Under the pieces are notes generated by a model. It was given only the letters and a program-made list of their open reading frames with translations, was not told the DNA's origin and did no database searches. 24,866 nucleotides of DNA from an uncultured Porphyromonadaceae bacterium (GTDB lineage Bacteria; Bacteroidota; Bacteroidia; Bacteroidales; Muribaculaceae): contig URQP01000025.1 of assembly GCA_900550025.1 (NCBI GenBank), positions 1 through 24,866 on the forward strand. Direction: 5' to 3'. Shown one piece after another: positions 1 to 6,625 of the stretch. Within the stretch, counting starts at the first letter, position 1, and every line of letters starts with the position of its first letter. A program made the translations under genes and the position numbers.

Positions 1-1
1 G

Positions 2-739
2 ACAAGAAAGAATGAAAAGGTAATATCTAAAGACAAACCTAAGTATTCATTTGATGGAATTAATTTTTATGTAAAACGTCGTTTTGTTTTAGAATTGATA
101 AGACAATATGTAAAAGAGCATCCGAATATTAGTTTTGAAGAATTAGAAAAGCAATTTCCTGATTCATTGCATACAAAGTCATTGGGAGTGGTGCGAACAC
201 TGGAGTCTGTTGAAAAACGTATAAAATTACAACCTGATATAAAGAATCGTTATTTTTTGAAACCGGACGAAATATTAGTCTTGAATGATGGGACAAAAGT
301 GGTAGTTACAAATCAATGGGGTGATTTGTTTTCTAAGTTTCTTAATTGTGCGAAGAAATTATATAATGTTGTTGGCAATAATGAAAATTTGTCGGAACAT
401 AAAGAAAATTTAAAGAGGACAGTTAAGAATCCGGTTACGAAATTGAGAATAACATTTGAGGATGGTATTGTTATTGCTGAAAAAGATTCGGCTGCTTCAT
501 TTCGTAGGTTTGTTGAAGAAGTTGGTGTAGAAAATGTTAAGTCGTTAAATATGATGGGAAGAAAAGATGTTCCATTGATTTCAGATTCGGTTAGTCCTGA
601 ATATGAGAAATATCAGCGCCGTTTATCAGATGGGTGGTATTTGTTTTCCAATTTTAGTACAAAGAGTCTAAAAATAAAGATAGAACAGATAGCTCAACGT
701 TTGTCTATTGAATTGAAAGTGGAAATACTTGCTAAATAG
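2..739 (+). CDS. Unrecognised AT-rich protein, 3' part only (5' end outside window)
   Basis: The reading frame is open from base 2 with no stop, so the gene begins upstream of the window; the TTG at 95 is an internal codon, not the start. About 245 residues are visible. The first half (FDGINFYVKRR onwards) is helical and charged, followed by a compact segment around ILVLNDGTKVVVTNQWG. The second half begins near KLRITFEDG and ends with a strand/helix/strand stretch (GWYLFSNF ... IEQIAQRLSIELKVEIL). I have an impression of similar tails on Bacteroidota proteins linked to nucleases or ATPases, but I cannot name a family and assign no function. Base composition is strikingly AT-rich compared with the fucosidase gene that follows 38 bp later, suggesting a separate origin or the edge of an acquired segment. 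Confidence 0.75.
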   Translation, partial: TRKNEKVISKDKPKYSFDGINFYVKRRFVLELIRQYVKEHPNISFEELEKQFPDSLHTKSLGVVRTLESVEKRIKLQPDIKNRYFLKPDEILVLNDGTKVVVTNQWGDLFSKFLNCAKKLYNVVGNNENLSEHKENLKRTVKNPVTKLRITFEDGIVIAEKDSAASFRRFVEEVGVENVKSLNMMGRKDVPLISDSVSPEYEKYQRRLSDGWYLFSNFSTKSLKIKIEQIAQRLSIELKVEILAK

Positions 740-777
740 ATAATGAAGGATTGAGAGGTAATAAAAATTATTGAGAT

Positions 778-2109
778 ATGAGAAAATTTTTGATGGGAGT
801 GGCGGCGTTCTTGCCGCTGTTGGGAGCCGCGCCGGCCGGCGGTGCGGAATCTGTGTCTGCGGGGGCGGCTTATGTGCCGTCGGCGGAGAATATGGAGGCG
901 CGGACGGAGTTTCAGGATGCCAAGTTCGGTATTTTCCTGCATTGGGGGCTTTACTCGATGCTTGGCACTGGCGAGTGGACGATGACCAACCGCGATATGA
1001 ATTACCGCGAGTACCAGAAACTTGCCAACGCTTTCTATCCGCACGATTTCGATGCCGCGGAGTGGGTGTCGGCGATTAAGGGTTCGGGTGCGAAGTACAT
1101 CTGTTTCACAACGCGCCATCACGAGGGCTTCTCGATGTGGAACACGGCGGAGAGCGCTTACAACATAGTGGATGCCACGCCTTTCGGGCGCGACGTGGTG
1201 CGCGAATTGTCCGACGAGTGCCACAGGCAGGGCGTGAAGCTGCATCTCTATTATTCGCTTATCGACTGGTGGCGAGATGATTGCCCGCGCGGGCGTACCG
1301 GTCTCGGAACAGGCCGTCCCGGCACGGCGATAAGCTATGACGACTATTATTGCTTTATGAAAAACCAGCTTTCGGAGCTTCTGACCAATTATGGAGAGAT
1401 TGGGGCGATATGGTTCGACGGTGTGTGGGATCAGGACCAGAATCCCGGTTTCGACTGGAAACTGCGCGGCCTTTACGACCATATACACGGTCTGCAACCG
1501 GCCTGTTTGGTGGGCAACAATCACCATCTTGTGCCGTTCGAGGGCGAGGACATACAGATTTTCGAGCGCGACCTGCCGGGCGAGAACACTGCCGGATTGT
1601 CCGGGCAAGCGATAAGCCAATTGCCGCTCGAGACGTGCGAGACGATGAACGGCATGTGGGGATACAAAATTACCGACCTCGACTATAAGCCCACGAAAGA
1701 GCTTGTGCATTACCTTGTACGTGCGGCGGGGCGTAACGGCAACCTTTTGCTCAACATAGGCCCGCAACCCGACGGACGTTTGCCGGAAACGGCGTTGCTG
1801 CGTTTGAAAGAGATGGGCGAATGGCTCGGAAAGTACGGCGAGTGCATCTATGGCACTCGTGGCGGTGAGATTGCCCCGCATCCGTGGGGAGTGACCACAC
1901 GTAAGGGTGACAAGCTGTATGTGCATGTGCTGGAGCTTGCCGACGATGCCCTTTTCTTGCCTGTTGCGGGAAAGGTGAAGAGCGCCGTTTGCCTGAACAC
2001 CGGGAAGGAGGCATCTTTCACCAAGGTTAAAGGCAAGGGCATAGTGATAGACCTTGGAGGAATACCGGTTGATGAATACGACAGAATAATAGAACTTACT
2101 ACGGAATGA
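778..2109 (+). CDS. Secreted alpha-L-fucosidase, glycoside hydrolase family 29
   Basis: Predicted to release terminal L-fucose from glycans by a retaining mechanism in the periplasm or at the cell surface. The 443-residue length suits a GH29 catalytic domain with a short C-terminal beta region. Residues 1-23 form a signal peptide (basic start, hydrophobic core, small residues). Family landmarks are KFGIFLHWG (49-57), YICFTTRHHEGF (107-118), the strand ending IWFDG (211-215) whose Asp214 is the expected nucleophile, and GNLLLNIGPQPDG (321-333). The acid/base Glu is not fixed in this family; Glu285 and Glu288 in LETCETM are candidates. Its stop overlaps the next start (ATGA), so the two are probably translated together. 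No TAnnTTTG promoter is visible in the 38-bp gap upstream. The likely role is use of fucosylated host glycans. Confidence 0.93.
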   Translation: MRKFLMGVAAFLPLLGAAPAGGAESVSAGAAYVPSAENMEARTEFQDAKFGIFLHWGLYSMLGTGEWTMTNRDMNYREYQKLANAFYPHDFDAAEWVSAIKGSGAKYICFTTRHHEGFSMWNTAESAYNIVDATPFGRDVVRELSDECHRQGVKLHLYYSLIDWWRDDCPRGRTGLGTGRPGTAISYDDYYCFMKNQLSELLTNYGEIGAIWFDGVWDQDQNPGFDWKLRGLYDHIHGLQPACLVGNNHHLVPFEGEDIQIFERDLPGENTAGLSGQAISQLPLETCETMNGMWGYKITDLDYKPTKELVHYLVRAAGRNGNLLLNIGPQPDGRLPETALLRLKEMGEWLGKYGECIYGTRGGEIAPHPWGVTTRKGDKLYVHVLELADDALFLPVAGKVKSAVCLNTGKEASFTKVKGKGIVIDLGGIPVDEYDRIIELTTE

Positions 2110-4718
2110 TTATGAGAAAAAGAAATATCATCATGGCGGCCGCAGTGCTGCTTGCCGCTCCGGCTTTTGCCACAGGAACATATATGGACGAGGTTCGTTC
2201 GGATTTGGCACAAAAACGCGGGGCGTTGCCGACAGGCAATCTGTTCTCGATATTGGACGACAAGAGCCTGACTGAGCAGGAGAGCGACGCTCTCGCTTTC
2301 CTCTATGCCTATATGCCGGTTGGCGACATTACCGACTATTCCGGCGATTTCTATTTGGAAAACGTGCGCAGCTCGTTGGCCACACGTGGCGAGACGGCTT
2401 GGGGCAGGACTGTACCCGACGATATTTTCCGCCACTTCGTGCTGCCGGTGCGTGTCAACAACGAGAATCTCGACCGCTCGCGCATAGTGTTCCACGACGA
2501 GCTGATGCCGCGGTTGAAAGGCTTGTCGATGTACGACGCAGTATTGGAGGTGAACCACTGGTGTCACGAGAAGGCCAACTATCAGCCGTCGGACGCACGG
2601 ACAAGCTCGCCGCTTGCCACTGTAAGTACTGCATACGGTCGTTGCGGCGAGGAATCTACGTTTCTTGTCGCCGCTCTCCGTTCCGTGGGCATACCGGCGC
2701 GTCAGGTCTACACTCCGCGCTGGGCGCATACCGACGACAACCATGCGTGGGTTGAGGCGTGGGTTGACGGACGCTGGCATTTTCTTGGCGCATGCGAGCC
2801 TGAGCCGGTGTTGGATCTTGGCTGGTTCAATGCCCCGGCAAGCCGCGGGATGCTGATGCATACCAAAGTAACCGGACGCTATGAAGGACCGGAGGACGTG
2901 ATGCGCACCACTGCAAATTATACGGAAATCAACGTAATCGACAATTATGCGCAGAATGAGCGTGCCGCGGTCGCGGTCGTTGACGGCAGCGGCAATCCGG
3001 TAGAAGGAGCGCGTGTGGAGTTCAAGTTGTATAATTACGCCGAGTTCTACACAGTGTCGGCACAGACAACCGGAAAGGATGGCAAGGCTTCGCTGTCGGC
3101 CGGATTGGGAGATATGGTTGTGCTGGCGGTGAAAGACGGACGTTTCGGGCTGAAGAAAGTGTCGTTCGGCAAGGATAAGGAAATTGTCTTGGCCTTGGAG
3201 CACAGGATAGGAGAAGAGTTCTCGTTTCCTATAGACATCGTTCCGCCGTCGGAGAGTGCCAACATTCCGGAGGTAACGGCGGAGCAACGTGCGGAGAATG
3301 ATCGGCGTTTCAATCTTGAGGACTCCATCCGCAACGCTTATATAGCCACTTTCCCGAATAATTCGGTGATTGCAGAGTTCGCCGGAGCCGACGGATATGA
3401 ATATGGGGATGTGGAGTATTTTATCAAGGCTTCGCGCGGAAATTACGGACAGATAATGTCGTTTCTTTCCGAAGCCGCCGGAAAAGGCAAGCGCGGCAGG
3501 GCGTTGCAACTGCTTTCAACGTTGTCGGAGAAGGATTTGCGCGACGCACAGAAAGCTGTGCTCGACGACCATCTTTACAACACTCCCGACGATGCCGATG
3601 CTGTCACGGTGCTTGCGCCGCGCATAGCCGACGAGATGCTTACGCCTTACCGGCTGTTCTTGCAGAAGGCGTTCGGCGGAGATGCTGCCGCTTTCCGTGC
3701 CGACCCCGCGCGGCTTGTAGAATGGTGCCGCGAGAATATAGAGCCGTGCGACGAACTTTGCACGGTCGGTACGACAATTTCGCCCGAAGGGGTATTGCGC
3801 AGTCTTCGTGCCGACCGCCTGTCGCGCGACATTTTCTTTGTCGCCGCCGCGCGTTCGTTGGGCATTTCGGCGCGAATCGACCGTGTGACAGGCGATGTGC
3901 TGTACCAAAAGGACGGCAAGGAGGTTGCCGCCGATTTCGATGGCGGCAGCAATGAGGAGATAAGGACAGGCAGTCTGAATATGGATTACGCACCGATACA
4001 GCGTCTGGATGACCCGGAATATTTCCGCCATTTTACTCTGTCGAAGTTCGACGGTCAGTCGTTCTGTCTGCTCAATTATCCTGATTTCGAGAAGTGGAGC
4101 AATCTGTTCCGTCATCCTTCGGCGATAGCTTCCGGCTATTATATGATGGTTTCCGGCACGCGTCTTGCCAGCGGCAAGGTTTTGGCAAAAGTGTCGTTCT
4201 TCACAGTTGCGGATGATGCTCTTACCAATGCAGCTCTTGTTATGCGCGACGACCGCGAGGACATCCGGGTGATTGGCAGTTTCAATTCCGAGTCGAAGTT
4301 TACGGATGCTGTCAGCGGAAAGGAGACTTCTGTATTGCTGACCACAGGACGCGGATATTTTGCCGTGGGGGTGCTTGCCGTAGGGCAGGAGCCTACCGAC
4401 CACGCATTGAAGGACATTGCTGCAAAGGCTGCTGAATTGGAGAAATGGGGCAGGAAAATCATCCTGTTGTTCCCCGACAAGGAGTCTTTTGACAAATATA
4501 TGTCGGCACCGGTTTCAGGATTGCCGGGCAACGTGGTGTTCGGCATCGACAATGGCGGCAGCATCCGCAATCAGATATTGTCGGAGATGAAATTGCCGGC
4601 GGCAACGCAGATGCCGGTGTTCATTGTGGCCGACACGTTCAACCGTGTGGTGTTCGAGTCGCACGGCTATACCATCGGTCTCGGCGAACAGTTGCTGAAG
4701 ACCATACACGGATTGTAG
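2106..4718 (+). CDS. Secreted multidomain transglutaminase-like protein
   Basis: 870 residues with an N-terminal signal peptide (about 1-23). The transglutaminase/protease-like core lies near 140-235 and carries the expected Cys180 (YGRCGEES) and His213 (DDNHAWVEAW); the third acidic residue is probably Glu231 or Glu233 in ACEPEP. An immunoglobulin-like or carboxypeptidase-regulatory-like beta domain follows (about 285-365). Near 555-600 there is a second, degenerate transglutaminase-like segment ending AAARSLGISAR with no Cys at the nucleophile position. The last ~105 residues resemble a thioredoxin-like fold without a CxxC pair. Such proteins may cleave or crosslink peptides; the substrate is unknown. 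Translational coupling to the fucosidase suggests a role on glycoproteins such as mucin, which is inference. The ATG at 2112 (residue 3) is an equally plausible start. Confidence 0.85.
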   Translation: MIMRKRNIIMAAAVLLAAPAFATGTYMDEVRSDLAQKRGALPTGNLFSILDDKSLTEQESDALAFLYAYMPVGDITDYSGDFYLENVRSSLATRGETAWGRTVPDDIFRHFVLPVRVNNENLDRSRIVFHDELMPRLKGLSMYDAVLEVNHWCHEKANYQPSDARTSSPLATVSTAYGRCGEESTFLVAALRSVGIPARQVYTPRWAHTDDNHAWVEAWVDGRWHFLGACEPEPVLDLGWFNAPASRGMLMHTKVTGRYEGPEDVMRTTANYTEINVIDNYAQNERAAVAVVDGSGNPVEGARVEFKLYNYAEFYTVSAQTTGKDGKASLSAGLGDMVVLAVKDGRFGLKKVSFGKDKEIVLALEHRIGEEFSFPIDIVPPSESANIPEVTAEQRAENDRRFNLEDSIRNAYIATFPNNSVIAEFAGADGYEYGDVEYFIKASRGNYGQIMSFLSEAAGKGKRGRALQLLSTLSEKDLRDAQKAVLDDHLYNTPDDADAVTVLAPRIADEMLTPYRLFLQKAFGGDAAAFRADPARLVEWCRENIEPCDELCTVGTTISPEGVLRSLRADRLSRDIFFVAAARSLGISARIDRVTGDVLYQKDGKEVAADFDGGSNEEIRTGSLNMDYAPIQRLDDPEYFRHFTLSKFDGQSFCLLNYPDFEKWSNLFRHPSAIASGYYMMVSGTRLASGKVLAKVSFFTVADDALTNAALVMRDDREDIRVIGSFNSESKFTDAVSGKETSVLLTTGRGYFAVGVLAVGQEPTDHALKDIAAKAAELEKWGRKIILLFPDKESFDKYMSAPVSGLPGNVVFGIDNGGSIRNQILSEMKLPAATQMPVFIVADTFNRVVFESHGYTIGLGEQLLKTIHGL

Positions 4719-4725
4719 CGGGGAA

Positions 4726-5595
4726 TCAGCGGGAATCGGCTCCCCACATCAGTTTGTTGCGCAGGGCGCATGCGAAGTTGTGGCCGTTGCGCTGGAGGAG
4801 GCGGACAGTGTGTCCCGCCTTCTTCAGTGTTATGCGTGAGCCGATAGGAAACGATACGGAATAGCCGTCGATAGCCACCCGGAAAGTCTGCGAACGCCCG
4901 GATACTGTCGTAATCTCGATTGTCGAGCTGTCGGAAATTACCAACGGACGCATAGTAAGGGAATGCGCGGCAATGGGCGAGATGGCAAAGCATCCGCTGA
5001 CAGGGTGCAGTATAGGCCCGCCGACCGACAGGTTGTATGCTGTGCTGCCTGTCGGGGTGGTTACGATAAGTCCGTCGCCGAGATATGTGCCGAGCCTGTT
5101 GCCGTTGACCTCCGTTTCCATGCGCAGCATCGAAGCCGAGGCATTTTTCTGTATGGCCACTTCGTTGAGGGCGAAACGGTTGGGCAGGGCTACTCCTGCA
5201 TCGGTGGATATTTCCAAAAGGGTACGTTGCTCTACTTTATATTCCCCTTTCGACAATTCCGCGAATAGAAAATCGAAATCGTCGGCAGAGACTTCGGAAA
5301 GATAGCCGAGGTGTCCGGTGTTGATGCCTACTATGGGAATCTGTTTGCGTCCGGTGCGTCCGGCGGTGCGCAGGAATGTGCCGTCGCCGCCGATGCTCAT
5401 TATGAAATCTGCGTCGAAATCGTTGCTTTCTATCACTTTGTCGGCTTCAAGACCGGGAATAAGTGCGGACAGATATTCAAAGAAATGCCGCTCGATGCCA
5501 GTCCACACGTTATTTCTACGCAATGTCCCGAATATATGGGCAAGGCTTCCGGCGTGTTGCTCCTGATGCAGATTTCCGTAAATGGCTATTTTCAT
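4726..5595 (-). CDS. nadK: NAD kinase
   Basis: Cytoplasmic ATP-NAD kinase that phosphorylates NAD to NADP. The 289-residue length is normal. The diagnostic GGDGT motif is at 69-73, preceded by the hydrophobic strand DFIMSI. The NAD-binding loop LNEVAI is at 143-148, and the glycine-rich block GDGLIVTTPTGSTAYNLS is at 173-190, as in PpnK proteins. It is the last gene of a minus-strand operon behind the DUF456 gene, with a 4-bp gap. It converges on the transglutaminase gene with only 7 bp between the stops; I see no hairpin with a T-run there, so read-through between the converging transcripts is possible. Confidence 0.97.
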   Translation of the reverse strand: MKIAIYGNLHQEQHAGSLAHIFGTLRRNNVWTGIERHFFEYLSALIPGLEADKVIESNDFDADFIMSIGGDGTFLRTAGRTGRKQIPIVGINTGHLGYLSEVSADDFDFLFAELSKGEYKVEQRTLLEISTDAGVALPNRFALNEVAIQKNASASMLRMETEVNGNRLGTYLGDGLIVTTPTGSTAYNLSVGGPILHPVSGCFAISPIAAHSLTMRPLVISDSSTIEITTVSGRSQTFRVAIDGYSVSFPIGSRITLKKAGHTVRLLQRNGHNFACALRNKLMWGADSR

Positions 5596-5599
5596 AACA

Positions 5600-6079
5600 T
5601 TAAATCATTACCATTATGAACCTTATGATGAAATACAGGCATACGGCCAGTTTTATGAGGGTGCCGAAAAGGAATCCAACGAATGACCCGAATCCGGCTT
5701 TCAAGGCCGCCCGGAAAGGTTTCCCGGCAATTAGTTCCCCGATGACCGCGCCGAGAAAAGGACCGAGAATCAAGCCTAACGGCAGGAAGAACATACCCAC
5801 GATTGTGCCTATCACGCATCCGCGGTTGCCGTATTTCCCGCCGCCGAATTTCTTTGCTCCTATCATCGGCGTGAAGTAGTCGAGCACCAAAGTAGCAATA
5901 ACTACTAATGCGCTGACAACCAATTCTGTGACGGAAAAGTCCACACGGTCGGTGAAGTGTAGTAAGAGCATGCCGAGCCATGCCAGCGGAGGACCCGGAA
6001 GCATCGGCAGTATGCAGCCGGCAAGACCGACGAGCATACAGATAGCCGAAAGCGCATATAGTAAGTATTCTACAGCCAT
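5600..6079 (-). CDS. DUF456 family small membrane protein
   Basis: 159 residues, almost entirely hydrophobic, with about four to five membrane segments (roughly 3-40, 50-70, 85-118 and 125-158) and glycine-rich turns (GLAGCILPMLPGPPLAW, LGLILGPFLGAVIGE). The Gly/Pro-rich N-terminal hairpin followed by a LDYFTP stretch and then GAKKFGGGKYG is characteristic of the DUF456 family, whose function is not established. It lies between the GtrA-like gene (6-bp gap) and nadK (4-bp gap), so it is almost certainly cotranscribed with both from the promoter near 6483-6514. Confidence 0.88.
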   Translation of the reverse strand: MAVEYLLYALSAICMLVGLAGCILPMLPGPPLAWLGMLLLHFTDRVDFSVTELVVSALVVIATLVLDYFTPMIGAKKFGGGKYGNRGCVIGTIVGMFFLPLGLILGPFLGAVIGELIAGKPFRAALKAGFGSFVGFLFGTLIKLAVCLYFIIRFIMVMI

Positions 6080-6085
6080 ATCATA

Positions 6086-6475
6086 TCAACGCTTTTTGAA
6101 CGTGAGAAGTTTATTCATAATGAAATTTGTGGCACCGAAAACGAACAGACCAAGGAACTGCGCGAGATATTCGTTAAGTCCAGCCAATTCCACCATACAG
6201 CAAAGAAACGCGAATTGCAGGGCGTAAGCGCATCCGAAAGCCGTCAGATAGAGCATTATCTCGCGTACCACCTTGCCGTGCCGTGACTTGAACACCCAAA
6301 TTTTGTTCCATACGAAACTGCTTGCTATGGCGAGCGTGTAGGCCACGACGTTCGACACATAGACCGTCTTATCCAGCAGGTGCATCATAACCCATACCGT
6401 AAGCGATATGATGACGAAATTGCTGAAGCCCACGACGCAGAACCGCAGTATTCTGTTTACTTCCTCTTTTTCCAT
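6086..6475 (-). CDS. GtrA-like inner-membrane protein
   Basis: 129 residues with four predicted membrane helices (about 10-33, 38-58, 70-95 and 103-122). The GtrA-family hallmarks are the N-terminal RFCVVGFSNF, SSFVWNKIWVF after helix 2, and NFIMNKLLTFKKR at the C-terminus. GtrA-type proteins help move or modify lipid-linked sugars for cell-surface polysaccharide; the exact substrate cannot be read from the sequence. The longest frame would start at 6532, but that extension is read through the promoter itself, so I place the start at the ATG at 6475 (MEKEEVNR). The -7 element ends only 8 nt before this ATG, which implies a leaderless or nearly leaderless mRNA. First gene of the operon with DUF456 and nadK. 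Confidence 0.88.
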   Translation of the reverse strand: MEKEEVNRILRFCVVGFSNFVIISLTVWVMMHLLDKTVYVSNVVAYTLAIASSFVWNKIWVFKSRHGKVVREIMLYLTAFGCAYALQFAFLCCMVELAGLNEYLAQFLGLFVFGATNFIMNKLLTFKKR

Positions 6476-6482
6476 TCTTTCG

Positions 6483-6514
6483 CAAAGATAATGCAAGTTG
6501 AGAGCAGAGACAAA
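6483..6514 (-). promoter_or_regulatory. Promoter of the gtrA-like/DUF456/nadK operon
   Basis: On the minus strand TTTG (6511-6514) is followed by exactly 20 nt and then TATCTTTG (6483-6490). This matches the Bacteroidota primary-sigma consensus TTTG-N19-21-TAnnTTTG. It lies inside the 78-bp repeated element and starts transcription close to the GtrA-like ATG. Confidence 0.85.
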
Positions 6515-6560
6515 CGAAAACGAAGTTTTCAAGTTTGGCTATGCCGAAACGCCACCTATC
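6483..6560 (-). repeat. 78-bp promoter-bearing dispersed repeat, copy 1
   Basis: Read on the minus strand this stretch aligns without gaps to 12059-12136 on the plus strand. The inner 56 nt (starting CCAAAC and ending TTGCATTATCTTTG) differ at 5 positions and the outer 22 nt at 8, counted by eye. In both places the element ends in the -7 box of the gene it faces. In this copy the far end also holds a plus-strand TATCTTTG. Confidence 0.8.
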
Positions 6561-6564
6561 TTTG
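6534..6564 (+). promoter_or_regulatory. Plus-strand promoter directed into the 3' end of the outer-membrane protein gene
   Basis: TTTG (6534-6537), a 19-nt spacer, then TATCTTTG (6557-6564): a full match to the Bacteroidota consensus. No plus-strand gene follows. A transcript starting near 6571 would run about 55 nt and then antisense to the gene at 6626-9490. It could make a small RNA, an antisense RNA, or nothing if it is only a symmetrical feature of the repeat. Confidence 0.55.
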
Positions 6565-6625
6565 CGAAAGGCAATCTTATTCACTCAACGCTAAACTTTC
6601 TACCCTCAACATTTATCCCCGACAG

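Larger units (their letters stand above)
6477..6570. repeat. Perfect 14-bp inverted repeat flanking 66 bp
   Basis: CTTTCGCAAAGATA at 6477-6490 is the exact reverse complement of TATCTTTGCGAAAG at 6557-6570. Each arm contains a -7 box plus the following CGAAAG, so the two arms are the core and initial region of two outward-facing promoters, with both -33 boxes inside the 66-bp spacer. Confidence 0.8.

Noticed and set aside
694..1926. 410-codon open frame on the minus strand opposite the fucosidase gene
   Set aside because: It is antisense to a clear GH29 gene, its product is rich in His and Arg with no recognisable domain, and such frames are expected by chance opposite GC-rich genes.
1848..3509. 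553-codon open frame on the minus strand opposite the fucosidase/transglutaminase junction
   Set aside because: Same reason: a shadow of two well-supported plus-strand genes, with no family features.
4719..4725. Terminator between the converging transglutaminase and nadK genes
   Set aside because: Only 7 bp are available and the nearby GGGGA/TCCCC pairing has a long loop and no T-run.
6476..6532. N-terminal extension of the GtrA-like protein reading MKTSFSFVSALNLHYLC
   Set aside because: The same reading appears in the other copy of the 78-bp element at about 12091-12138 in a non-genic context, so it is a translation of promoter DNA, not protein.
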